The position numbers were made by a program, and so were the translations under genes. 64,000 nucleotides of DNA, from positions 248,001-312,000 of the forward strand of contig NZ_MKIQ01000027.1 in assembly GCF_001832885.1 (NCBI RefSeq). Direction: 5' to 3'. The notes under the pieces were generated by a model. That model did no database searches and had not been told where the DNA came from. It was given only the letters and a program-made list of their open reading frames with translations. This DNA comes from Floricoccus penangensis (GTDB taxonomy: Bacteria > Bacillota > Bacilli > Lactobacillales > Streptococcaceae). Of the stretch, positions 9,177 through 18,837 are shown one piece after another; within the stretch, counting starts at the first letter, position 1, and the number at the start of each line of letters is the position of its first letter.

Positions 9177-10454
9177 ATGAAATTCAAAAGATTGGTTGTA
9201 CTTGCATTAGCAATAACTACAATTGCTAGTCTATCTGCATGTAGTGGAAAGAAGTCAAGTAGTAGTGATATTGTTACTGAGATTAAAGATAATACTACAG
9301 TTACTTTTTGGCATGCCATGAATGGTGAACAAGAGAAGGCGCTCACTAAAATTACGGAGGACTTTCAAAAGGAAAATCCAAAGATAAAGATTAAACTTCA
9401 AAATCAACAAGAATATAAGGATTTACAAGCAAAACTTAATTCAACAATGCAAACTCCTAAAAACTTACCGACGATCACACAAGGGCATCCTGGATGGTTT
9501 TATGATGCAGCAAAAAGTGGACAAATGGAGGATTTAACGCCTTATATTGAGAATGATAAGATTGGTTGGGGAGATCAGGAAAAAATAAGACAACCATTCT
9601 TAGATGGTGCAAAGATTGAAGATGTTCAGTACGGAATTCCCTTTAATAAGTCAACTGAGGCACTTTTCTATAATGAAGATATGTTTAAAGAGTATGGGGT
9701 AGAGGTTCCTAAAACTTTAGATGAACTTAAGGAAGTATCTAAGGCCATCTATCAAAAATCCAATGGTCAAGTAGTTGGTGCTGGCTTTGATGCTTTAGAT
9801 ATTTACTATTTCCTTGGAATGGAAAATAAGGGTATAGAGGTAAATAAAGATGTTCCATTTAATAGTAAAGAATCAAGAGAAGTAGTAAATTATTATGCTG
9901 ATGGAGTGAAGGATGGCTATTTTCAGACAGCAGGGTCAGATAAGTATGTTTCAGTCCCATTTGGAAATAAAAAGGTTGCTATGTTCATAGGTAGCATTTC
10001 AGCAGAACCTTTTGTTGCCAAAAATGCAACAGCAGCTGGATATAAATATGGTATGGCCGTTCGTCCAGAAAATAAGAATATTCAACGTGGTACTGATATA
10101 TATATGTTCAAAAATGCTAGTGGTTCCGAGAAAACGGCAGCATTTGAATATATGAAATATCTATCATCATCTAAGGTTCAATTGTATTGGGCACAAAAAA
10201 GTGGGTATATGCCAGTTGTTGAATCTGTACTCGAAAATAAAGAATATCTAGATTCTAAGAATACTCAAATTCCAGGTATATTATCTGAGTCTACAAAAGA
10301 CTTGGTTTATTTCCCTGTTACTGAAAATTCAAATGCAGCACTTAATAATGAGGTGAAGTCTATAATGGAAAACATTCTTTCTAATCCTAAAGGGGATAGG
10401 GAAAAAATGATTCAAGATGGAACTAAACAACTCCAAGCCGCATGGAATCAATAA
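9177..10454 (+). CDS. Sugar ABC transporter substrate-binding lipoprotein (family 1), orphan
   Basis: The 425-residue product has a lipoprotein signal peptide ending in the lipobox LSAC (Cys22), a Ser-rich linker, and an MBP/UgpB-like fold: TVTFWHAMNGEQEKAL, the PFNKSTEALFYNEDMFKEYG hinge region, and C-terminal YWAQKSGYMPVV. It should bind a sugar or glycerophosphodiester outside the cell. No permease or ATPase gene is adjacent, so it must use components encoded elsewhere. A cre palindrome overlaps the likely transcription start and predicts repression on preferred sugars. The ribosome site is GGGAGAG. Confidence 0.85.
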   Translation: MKFKRLVVLALAITTIASLSACSGKKSSSSDIVTEIKDNTTVTFWHAMNGEQEKALTKITEDFQKENPKIKIKLQNQQEYKDLQAKLNSTMQTPKNLPTITQGHPGWFYDAAKSGQMEDLTPYIENDKIGWGDQEKIRQPFLDGAKIEDVQYGIPFNKSTEALFYNEDMFKEYGVEVPKTLDELKEVSKAIYQKSNGQVVGAGFDALDIYYFLGMENKGIEVNKDVPFNSKESREVVNYYADGVKDGYFQTAGSDKYVSVPFGNKKVAMFIGSISAEPFVAKNATAAGYKYGMAVRPENKNIQRGTDIYMFKNASGSEKTAAFEYMKYLSSSKVQLYWAQKSGYMPVVESVLENKEYLDSKNTQIPGILSESTKDLVYFPVTENSNAALNNEVKSIMENILSNPKGDREKMIQDGTKQLQAAWNQ

Positions 10455-10572
10455 ATATAGTAACTTAAAAATAGACTAATGCATCGTTGTGATTTATACT
10501 TATAAGTATTCTTATTCAAGTATAACCGACAAATGTTGAAGGGTATTTCTATTTTAATCAACTATAATGTAG

Positions 10573-10606
10573 AAAAAGAAGGTAGCGCAAGTCTACCTTC
10601 TTTTAG
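10573..10606. terminator. Bidirectional terminator between the binding-protein gene and arr
   Basis: A 12-bp stem (10574-10585 with 10593-10604) has a 7-nt loop and A/T flanks on both sides. Confidence 0.85.
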
Positions 10607-10995
10607 TTTATTATTTCACCTGGATTGCCACTTGCTATTTTTTCCCTAATTGATTGGACAAACTCAGTAGGGAATTCTTCCCATTCAGTGACTTCTCCAA
10701 CAACTTTTAATGGTTCTTGACTCCTATATGATTTTGTAGGGTTTCCGGGAAACTTTTTATCAGTAACATTTGGATCATCCTCAAATTGACCGGTTGGCTC
10801 AACGATATAGACTCTAGGCTTTCCTTCACCTTGAGCAATATCAGCAGCAAGTCCTGCCCCCTTTGCTATCGCAGTAAAATATATGTGATTCATGACAACC
10901 TTGTCATCGTAATTTGATTTGAAACCAGCTGTTAATAAGTCACCAATTTGTAAATCTGCTTTTGTTCCATGATAGTATGGCCCTTTAATATTCAA
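10603..10995 (-). CDS. arr: NAD+-dependent rifampin ADP-ribosyltransferase (Arr)
   Basis: The 130-residue product matches the Arr family closely. GPYYHGTKADLQIGDLL carries the conserved His9, then HIYFTA, YIVEPTGQFEDDPN with the acidic pair used in catalysis, FPGNPTKSYR, and a terminal EPLKVVGEV strand. Arr inactivates rifamycins by ADP-ribosylating the C23 hydroxyl. I choose the TTG at 10993-10995, because AAAAGGAGAA lies 5-7 nt before it. An upstream in-frame ATG would place that ribosome site inside the gene and add 17 residues absent from the family. No mobile element borders it, so it looks like a resident chromosomal gene. Confidence 0.9.
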   Translation of the reverse strand: MNIKGPYYHGTKADLQIGDLLTAGFKSNYDDKVVMNHIYFTAIAKGAGLAADIAQGEGKPRVYIVEPTGQFEDDPNVTDKKFPGNPTKSYRSQEPLKVVGEVTEWEEFPTEFVQSIREKIASGNPGEIIN

Positions 10996-11030
10996 TATAT
11001 TTCTCCTTTTTTTATATTGTAGGGGAAGAA

Positions 11031-11053
11031 AAAATCCACTAATCAAGTGGATT
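11031..11053 (-). terminator. Terminator of the DUF2929 gene
   Basis: Arms at 11033-11040 and 11046-11053 (AATCCACT / AGTGGATT) form an 8-bp stem with a 5-nt loop. A T run follows on the minus strand. It overlaps the stop codon of the small gene. Confidence 0.7.
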
Positions 11054-11231
11054 ATTTAGCTTCTGCTTTAGGTTTTATAACATTTCCAAGGAAATATACA
11101 AATACTGCCATGTAAATTGAAATACCTGCAGCAATAAAATAATTATCTGGAGTTCCTTGTAGGGCACTTAGGATATAACCTAAAATCTGTCCCAAAATCA
11201 TTGACCAAAAAAGTACTGTAAAAAATTTCAT
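11052..11231 (-). CDS. Small membrane protein, DUF2929 (YjzD-like) family
   Basis: This 59-residue ORF begins MKFFTVLFWSMILGQILGYI and ends in KPKAEAK. It has two hydrophobic segments (about 4-22 and 32-50). The opening MKFFTVLFWS-ILGQ is typical of DUF2929 proteins, found widely in streptococci and bacilli with no known function. Spacing from the start to a weak purine-rich site (AAAAGAGA) is acceptable. The overlapping terminator supports it as the last gene of its transcript. Confidence 0.75.
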   Translation of the reverse strand: MKFFTVLFWSMILGQILGYILSALQGTPDNYFIAAGISIYMAVFVYFLGNVIKPKAEAK

Positions 11232-11706
11232 AATCGTCTCTTTTCTATAAATAAAACATTAGAAATACTGGAAAAGACTTTCAGCATTTTTCCTCAAAAT
11301 CAGTATAATACTAACATAATGACTTATCAGTGTCAAACTTTATAATATGAATAAAATTTAATCAAAAATAGCTTTTAAATTAAATATATAAGTAAGTAAA
11401 ACTACAGCTTTAGCAAGCTGTAGATATGATAGTAGCTCTCTTTTATTCTTTCTCTTTTTTTACCCTAATGCTAGCTCCTTATGAAAGAGCTTCCCTCCCA
11501 TGAAATAATAAGTTAGAGCTATATTATAATGCAATAAAATAACAAAAAGGTCAAGAGTAAAGTTTGTGTAATCACTTTCTTTTGTATAAATCAGTCTATA
11601 TAAAGGATGTTCTTGTTGATTCAAATGACTTATCTATGCTTAAATGGTAAAATATAACATAAAGAATTCTATTGAAAAAGTGATAGTTAGTTAAGGAGTA
11701 TTACCA
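11232..11706. other. 475-nt intergenic region upstream of dnaE
   Basis: No protein gene is convincing here. Contents are a possible minus-strand small RNA (about 11395-11518, separate entry) and a plus-strand extended -10 for dnaE, TGGTAAAAT (11645-11653), with ATGACT 17 bp upstream at 11625-11630. A very AT-rich stretch (11232-11395) shows nothing recognisable. Confidence 0.5.
11395..11518 (-). ncRNA. Candidate small RNA
   Basis: On the minus strand a TTGACC box (11549-11554) precedes two overlapping -10 options, CATTAT (11526-11531, 17-bp spacer) and TATAAT (11523-11528, 20-bp spacer). About 115 nt downstream lies a 9-bp perfect stem with a 4-nt loop (11402-11410 with 11415-11423), followed by TTTTAC on that strand. 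Inside is a second hairpin (AGCTC...GAGCT, about 11471-11492). There is no ORF beyond about 13 codons and no ribosome site. I do not recognise an RNA family. Confidence 0.35.
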
Positions 11707-14700
11707 GTGTTCACACCATTAAATGTTAAAACATATTATAGCTTTCTTTCGAGTACCATAAGTCTTGAGGGGTATATTTCTGTTGCTAAAAATATGGGAT
11801 ATAAAAATATTGGTATTATGGACCAGGCTAATCTTCATGCAGCTTATTCCTTTATCAAATTAGCGAATAAGTCAGATCTCAATCCAATAATTGGACTTGA
11901 AGCAAGTTTGCTTTTGGATGGGGTACCAGCAACAGTTCACTTTATTGCAAAAAATACAGCAGGATATAAGAATTTACTCAAAATTTCAACAAAATATAAT
12001 TATGGACATAGGAACATTGAGGATTTTCTTAATCATATGGATAATATAGCGATTGCTCTTCCTCAAGGATTTAGGATACACAATGACAAAAAAGGACTAG
12101 ATATTTATACAGGGGTTGATTTAGATAGTAATTCTAATATGAAGTCGGACTACCCAATATTGCCTTTACCTGCTATCAGATATCTAAATAAGACAGATTC
12201 TGAAACTTTATACGTATTGCAAGCAGTACGTGACGGTTCGAAACTAGATGAGAGTTTGGTCTATGATAGTCGTGAGTACCTCCAGTCACCAGAGTCATTT
12301 GCATCGTATTTTGATGGAAGATTTCCTGGGAGTGTTAAGAATCTTGAAAATTTAGTATCTAATATTAAATACGATTTAGAAGAGAACTTATCTCTTCCAG
12401 TTTTCAATAAAAAAATTCCAGCAGTTGAAGAGCTCCGTGATCTAGCATTTGCTGGTTTGGAAAAACAAATTAGCAATTTAGATGAGATTTATGAAACGCG
12501 TCTAAATCATGAATTGTCAGTAATTCATGACATGGGATTTGATGACTACTTTTTAATTGTTGCTGATCTTTTAAGATATGCAAGAAGTGAAGATATTTAT
12601 ACTGGTATGGGAAGGGGCTCTGCAGCAGGTTCTTTGGTGGCTTATGCCCTTGAGATAACTCATGTCGATCCTGTTAAAAATAATTTACTTTTTGAACGTT
12701 TTTTAAATCCTGAACGTTACAGCATGCCCGATATTGATATTGATATTCCTAATGATAAAAGAGATGTGCTTTTAAACTACGTAAAAACTCGTTATGGCCA
12801 AAGCCACTCTGCTCAAATTTTGACTTATTCAACTTTTGGTATGAAGCAAAGCTTAAGGGATGTAGCTAAGGTATATGGAATGACTGATGTAGAAGCGACT
12901 AACCTTACAAAAATGATTCATGGAAGAACCAACCTTAAGGAAGAATATGCCAACAATAATCGTTTTAGATCTGAGATTCTTAAAGATTCTTTCTTAAAGC
13001 AAATTTATGAGACTGCAGTTAAAATTGAAGGTTTTCCACGTCAAACATCAATCCATGCTTCAGGAGTAGTACTTGCTGAAAATGAATTAACAAATTATAC
13101 GCCACTGGCTCCTGGAGATAACTTAGCAATTACCCAATATGAAGCATATGCAATTGAAGATATTGGATTGCTTAAGATTGACTTTTTAGGATTAAGAAAT
13201 CTTTCTTTGATTGAAAAGATGAAGCAGTTAGTATTGAAGAAATATGACAAGGAAATTGACTTTTTAGCTATTGACCTTGAAGACCAGAATGTATTAGAGA
13301 TTTTTAGACAAGGCAATACAATGGGAATTTTTCAATTTGAAAATCCTCAGATGCTTAAAATGTTAAGAAGATTAAAACCTGACAAATTTGATGATATAGT
13401 TAATGCGACTTCAATTTTTAGACCAGGGCCATCTCAAAATATTGATTCTTTTATAAAGAGGCGTCATGGGCAAGAAGTTCCAGTTTATCCTGATGATTCT
13501 ATTAAGGATATTTTAGAACCAACCTATGGAATAATGATTTATCAGGAGCAAATTATTCAGATTGCTAACCGATATGCTGGTTTTAGTTTAGGTAGAGCCG
13601 ACTTACTCCGCCGTGCAATCTCAAAAAAGAATCTTAAGGAGATTGAAGCATTAAAACAGGAATTTGTGAGTGGTTCAGTTGCTAACGGTCATACTGAAAG
13701 CCAAGCAATATATATATATGAGTTGATTGAGAAATTTGCAAATTACGGTTTTAACAGATCACATGCCTATGCCTATGCAGCTCTTGCCTATCAACTAACT
13801 TTCTTTAAGGCTTACTATCCAGATGCTTTTTATGAAGCCCTTTTGACTGATGGGAAAAGAGAAATTTACTTGACAGATGCTCAAAAGAATGGCTTTGATT
13901 TTGCTAAGTTATCTATTAATTCAATGCCTTACCATGATAAAATTTCAGGAAATAAAATTAATCTAGGTTTGAGTCATGTCAAAGGATTGCCAAAAGACAT
14001 GGCCCTACATATTATCAATGAAAGACCGTATAGTGATTTTTCGGACTTTATTAAAAAATTACCAGAAAACTTTCAAAAGCCAAATTATATTAATCCATTA
14101 ATTGAGGTTGGTGCCTTTGAAATCTTTGATTCTAATCGAAGGAAATTGGTGGAGAATCTTCCAAAATTGATTGAATACAATCAAACAATTCAGCTTGATT
14201 TATTTGGTTTAAATTCCCTTAATTTTTCTTACCAAGATTTTGAGGATTATAGTCAAACTGAGAAATATAACAAAGAATTAGAACTTTTATCTGTTGCTCT
14301 TACTCCTCATCCTTTGACTGATATCACACTTTCATATACGGGAGAATATACATCAACAGATAAATTACAGGTAAATAAAAGGCAAACTATTTTAGTTGAG
14401 TTGATTCGAATTCGAGAACATAAGACTAAGACAGGTGAAAAAATGGCTTTCCTTACTGTTCAAGATACTCAAGGGACATTGGATATAACACTTTTTCCTG
14501 AAAGCTTCCGTCAATATCGTAATTTGCTCCAAGAGGGAGGAATTTACTTAATGATGGGTAAGGTATCTAGTCGTAATGATCGGCTGCAAATGGTAGCAGA
14601 TAGGATTGTTTTAAGAGAGGATAATGGTGTAAAACTTTGGATTAATCTGGAAAACTCTTTAAACAATCAAAGAATTGCCAGTATTCTGCGAGATTTTCCA

Positions 14701-14829
14701 GGTTTTATACCTGTTATTTTGCACTTTCAAGACAGTGGTCAGACACGACAAATTGAGATTTCTGTTGAAGAAAACGGTTTATTATTAAGTAAGTTAGAGC
14801 CTTTTATCTTGAAAACGGTTTATAGATAA
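11707..14829 (+). CDS. dnaE: DNA polymerase III subunit alpha DnaE
   Basis: The 1040-residue product has an N-terminal PHP domain, a C-family polymerase core with GRGSAAGSLVAYALE followed by the catalytic aspartates PDIDID (341-346), a helix-hairpin-helix region, and a C-terminal OB fold (MAFLTVQDTQGTLDITLFPE). In Firmicutes DnaE extends primers before PolC takes over. The PHP metal-binding histidines are replaced (NVKTYYSFL, MDQANLHAA), as in streptococcal DnaE, so the domain is probably non-catalytic. The GTG start has AAGGAG at 11693-11698. pfkA follows after 81 bp with its own promoter. Confidence 0.95.
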   Translation: MFTPLNVKTYYSFLSSTISLEGYISVAKNMGYKNIGIMDQANLHAAYSFIKLANKSDLNPIIGLEASLLLDGVPATVHFIAKNTAGYKNLLKISTKYNYGHRNIEDFLNHMDNIAIALPQGFRIHNDKKGLDIYTGVDLDSNSNMKSDYPILPLPAIRYLNKTDSETLYVLQAVRDGSKLDESLVYDSREYLQSPESFASYFDGRFPGSVKNLENLVSNIKYDLEENLSLPVFNKKIPAVEELRDLAFAGLEKQISNLDEIYETRLNHELSVIHDMGFDDYFLIVADLLRYARSEDIYTGMGRGSAAGSLVAYALEITHVDPVKNNLLFERFLNPERYSMPDIDIDIPNDKRDVLLNYVKTRYGQSHSAQILTYSTFGMKQSLRDVAKVYGMTDVEATNLTKMIHGRTNLKEEYANNNRFRSEILKDSFLKQIYETAVKIEGFPRQTSIHASGVVLAENELTNYTPLAPGDNLAITQYEAYAIEDIGLLKIDFLGLRNLSLIEKMKQLVLKKYDKEIDFLAIDLEDQNVLEIFRQGNTMGIFQFENPQMLKMLRRLKPDKFDDIVNATSIFRPGPSQNIDSFIKRRHGQEVPVYPDDSIKDILEPTYGIMIYQEQIIQIANRYAGFSLGRADLLRRAISKKNLKEIEALKQEFVSGSVANGHTESQAIYIYELIEKFANYGFNRSHAYAYAALAYQLTFFKAYYPDAFYEALLTDGKREIYLTDAQKNGFDFAKLSINSMPYHDKISGNKINLGLSHVKGLPKDMALHIINERPYSDFSDFIKKLPENFQKPNYINPLIEVGAFEIFDSNRRKLVENLPKLIEYNQTIQLDLFGLNSLNFSYQDFEDYSQTEKYNKELELLSVALTPHPLTDITLSYTGEYTSTDKLQVNKRQTILVELIRIREHKTKTGEKMAFLTVQDTQGTLDITLFPESFRQYRNLLQEGGIYLMMGKVSSRNDRLQMVADRIVLREDNGVKLWINLENSLNNQRIASILRDFPGFIPVILHFQDSGQTRQIEISVEENGLLLSKLEPFILKTVYR

Positions 14830-14865
14830 TTTATTAACAATTTCTAAGACATAACAAGGAAATCG

Positions 14866-14874
14866 TGCTATAAT
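14866..14874 (+). promoter_or_regulatory. Extended -10 promoter of pfkA-pyk
   Basis: TGCTATAAT is a perfect extended -10, 37 nt before the pfkA ATG. I see no good -35 box at the expected distance. Confidence 0.6.
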
Positions 14875-14886
14875 ATTAATGTTTAA

Positions 14887-15873
<987 letters not shown>

Positions 15874-15939
15874 TCATAAGAACTATATATAAGAAATTTA
15901 TATAAACTATTATTTTAGAAAAGAAGGAGTATCCACAAA

Positions 15940-17442
15940 ATGAAAAAACGTGTAAAAATCGTAGCAACCCTTGGACCAGCAGTTGAAATTCGCGGTGGTA
16001 AAAAATTTGGTGATGATGGCTATTGGGGAGAGTCACTTGATGTTGAAGCAAGTGCAAAAAACATTGCTAAATTAATCCAAGCTGGTGCTAACGTATTCCG
16101 TTTTAATTTCTCACATGGTGATCATGAAGAGCAAGGTGAACGTATGAAAACTGTTCGTCGTGCAGAAGAAATTGCAGGACAAAAAGTTGGTTATCTATTA
16201 GATACTAAAGGACCAGAAATTCGTACTGAACTTTTCGAAGGTGATGATAAAGAGTTTGAATACAAAACAGGTGAAACAATCCGTGTTATGACTACTCAAG
16301 GTCTTAAATCAACTCGTGATAAAATTGCTTTGAACGTTGCTGGTGGAATTGATATTTATCACCATGTTGCAGTTGGTCAAACAATTCTTATCGATGATGG
16401 TAAATTAGGTCTTACAGTTGTTGCTAAAGATCCTTCTAATCATGAATTTGAAGTAGAAGTTCAAAATGATGGTGTTATTGCTAAACAAAAAGGTGTAAAT
16501 ATTCCTAATACAAAAATTCCTTTCCCAGCTCTTGCTGACCGTGACAATGCGGATATCCGTTTTGGTCTTGAACAAGGAATTAACTTCATTGCAATTTCAT
16601 TCGTTCGTTCTGCTAAAGATGTTAATGAAGTTCGTGCAATTCTTGAAGAAACAGGTAATACTCATGTTCAACTTCTTCCAAAAATCGAAAACCAACAAGG
16701 TATCGATAATTTAGATGAAATCATTGAAGTTTCTGATGGTATCATGATTGCTCGTGGAGATATGGGTATTGAAGTTCCATTTGAAATGGTTCCAGTTTAT
16801 CAAAAACAAATTATCAGAAAAGTTAACAAGGCTGGTAAAGTTGTAATTACTGCAACTAACATGCTTGAAACAATGACTGAAAAACCACGTGCTACTCGTT
16901 CAGAAGTATCAGATGTATTTAATGCTGTTATTGATGGAACTGATGCTACTATGCTTTCAGGTGAATCAGCAAATGGTAAATATCCAGTTGAATCTGTAGC
17001 TGCGATGGCAAGAATTGACATGAATGCTCAATCTATGTTATCTGAATATGGACGTTTAAACGAAGAAGAATTTGATCGTTCAAGTGTAACAGAAGTTGTT
17101 GCTTCAGCAGTTAAAGATGCTACTAAGAATATGGATATCGCGTGTGTTGTTGCAATTACTGAATCAGGTAACACTGCTCGTTTAATTTCTAAATACCGTC
17201 CTGATACTGATATTCTTGCAATTACATTTGATGAATTTGTTCAAAAATCTCTAATGATTAATTGGGGTGTATTCCCAGTTCTTGAAGAACGTCCAGCTTC
17301 AACTGATGATATGTATGATGTTGCAGAAGAAGTTGCTCGTAAATATGGTTTTGTAAATTCAGGTGATAATATTGTTATCGTAGCTGGTGTTCCAGTTGGT
17401 GAAGGACGTACTAACACAATGAGAATCAGAACTGTAAAATAA
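15940..17442 (+). CDS. pyk: Pyruvate kinase
   Basis: The 500-residue product converts phosphoenolpyruvate and ADP to pyruvate and ATP. Visible are the N-terminal VKIVATLGPA, the FNFSHGDHEEQ segment, LLDTKGPEIRTE, the signature MIARGDMGIEVP with the metal-binding Glu/Asp neighbourhood, and TATNMLETM. It is the short form without the extra C-terminal PEP-utiliser domain found in many bacilli. An insertion near the N-terminus (GGKKFGDDGYWGESLDVEAS) is of the lactococcal/streptococcal type. AAGAAGGAG precedes the ATG. Confidence 0.97.
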   Translation: MKKRVKIVATLGPAVEIRGGKKFGDDGYWGESLDVEASAKNIAKLIQAGANVFRFNFSHGDHEEQGERMKTVRRAEEIAGQKVGYLLDTKGPEIRTELFEGDDKEFEYKTGETIRVMTTQGLKSTRDKIALNVAGGIDIYHHVAVGQTILIDDGKLGLTVVAKDPSNHEFEVEVQNDGVIAKQKGVNIPNTKIPFPALADRDNADIRFGLEQGINFIAISFVRSAKDVNEVRAILEETGNTHVQLLPKIENQQGIDNLDEIIEVSDGIMIARGDMGIEVPFEMVPVYQKQIIRKVNKAGKVVITATNMLETMTEKPRATRSEVSDVFNAVIDGTDATMLSGESANGKYPVESVAAMARIDMNAQSMLSEYGRLNEEEFDRSSVTEVVASAVKDATKNMDIACVVAITESGNTARLISKYRPDTDILAITFDEFVQKSLMINWGVFPVLEERPASTDDMYDVAEEVARKYGFVNSGDNIVIVAGVPVGEGRTNTMRIRTVK

Positions 17443-17473
17443 TAAATAAAATTTTATATAAAAATAATATTAA

Positions 17474-17510
17474 AATTAGTTAATGCTTAGTCATTAACTA
17501 ATTTTTTTTG
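17474..17510 (+). terminator. pyk terminator
   Basis: A perfect 12-bp stem (17474-17485 with 17492-17503) has a 6-nt loop and is followed by a T tract. Confidence 0.9.
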
Positions 17511-17581
17511 ATATATATAATATTTTTCTGTAAACATCTATAGTATTTTGATAGAATTATCAGAAAGAGAGGTAAATAGAA

Positions 17582-18832
17582 ATGACTTCGACAAAAGATT
17601 TTGAAAAATTTGGTAAAAAATTGAATAAGGCAGCTAATCCTAAATATGGATTAAAAAAGTTCAATAATTTTGAAGGAAAATTGGTTAGAAACGAGAAGTA
17701 TTACTCTATTTTTAGAATAATATTTTCTATTTTAACAGTATTGTCAATTTCATATTTAGTATTTATTGCTCCTAGGAAAATAAATAATATCCAAAACAGG
17801 ATTAATACAATTGAAAAAGAAAAAAAGGATATTTTAAATAATCCACCTCACCAAGATAGAGCAGACAATATGAAGGAGTATGTATTAGAGGAAAAAAATA
17901 ATACTCCCTTAAAAATTGATGGTGATAATTATATCAATATTGATTCGAATAATATTTTTGTCTCTGATAATGCTAATATCATAGATAGTGATACAAGATC
18001 AAAAATCTATGATATGAATAAATATTTAGCTCGCTATACAGACGGTGCACAGTATATGGTTGTCACTATCAATAGATTACCAGAAAATGAAACTATTGAG
18101 TCTTATGCAAATAAAATATTTCGTAAGGTTGGAATTGGTGATTCTAAGCTTGATAACGGTGTACTTTATTTAATAAGTATAGATGATCGTAAGTTCCGTC
18201 TTGAAGTTGGATACGGAATGGAGGGAGTCTTAAACGACGGTAAAGCTGGTCGAATAATTAATGCTGATGACATCGTTGATGATTTTAAGGATAAACATTA
18301 TAGTAAGGCAATTTTATCAGTTTCTAAAACAGTAACTGAGATTATGAATATCAAAGTAAATAATTTAAATGAACAGATTGACCAACTAAATGCACAAATT
18401 ACCTATAGAGTATTAATTCCAATAATAATAATTCTAATTTCAGTGATTGGCATTTTTATTCTTTCATATTTGATTAAACAAAATCGTTTAGTAGCCAACG
18501 AATTAGGGATCATGTATACAAATTATAGTAAAACTAGTTCACTTAATCGTACAAAAACTGATTTTTACTATTTACTTTTGAGTGGAATTGGAACAATTAC
18601 AAGTCTTAAGGCGCTACACGATAATATAGGTTATGGGAAAATAATTGAAAAAAATCCAAATGCTAAGATTGTGTCGAATGGGATTCTTGTTGGTAATCGT
18701 TTGTATGGTGGAGACGGATATATCATGACTAATGACTATTCTTCTTCAACTTACAACCCAGCTAATCATTCTGGTGGCGATAGCTTTGGTGGTGGATCTT
18801 CAGGCGGAGGAGGTGCCTCAGGAGGATGGTAA
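17582..18832 (+). CDS. Second TPM-domain membrane protein
   Basis: The 416-residue product has a membrane helix at about 41-63, a short charged coiled-coil-like stretch (67-85), a TPM domain at about 125-255 (VSDNANIID, SYANKIFRKVGIG, NDGKAGRII), a second helix at about 277-298, a soluble region, and a Gly/Ser tail ending GGGASGGW. It shares YAN-(K/Q)-(I/L)FRK and NDGKAGRI with the TPM protein at 1 kb but has a longer insertion before the tail. No lemA gene is adjacent. AGAGAGG lies upstream. Function is unknown beyond the family link to the envelope. Confidence 0.8.
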   Translation: MTSTKDFEKFGKKLNKAANPKYGLKKFNNFEGKLVRNEKYYSIFRIIFSILTVLSISYLVFIAPRKINNIQNRINTIEKEKKDILNNPPHQDRADNMKEYVLEEKNNTPLKIDGDNYINIDSNNIFVSDNANIIDSDTRSKIYDMNKYLARYTDGAQYMVVTINRLPENETIESYANKIFRKVGIGDSKLDNGVLYLISIDDRKFRLEVGYGMEGVLNDGKAGRIINADDIVDDFKDKHYSKAILSVSKTVTEIMNIKVNNLNEQIDQLNAQITYRVLIPIIIILISVIGIFILSYLIKQNRLVANELGIMYTNYSKTSSLNRTKTDFYYLLLSGIGTITSLKALHDNIGYGKIIEKNPNAKIVSNGILVGNRLYGGDGYIMTNDYSSSTYNPANHSGGDSFGGGSSGGGGASGGW

Positions 18833-18837
18833 ATTAT

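Noticed and set aside
11460-11503. Thirteen-codon minus-strand ORF inside the small-RNA candidate
   Set aside because: It has no ribosome site and no recognisable peptide. It is too short to support.
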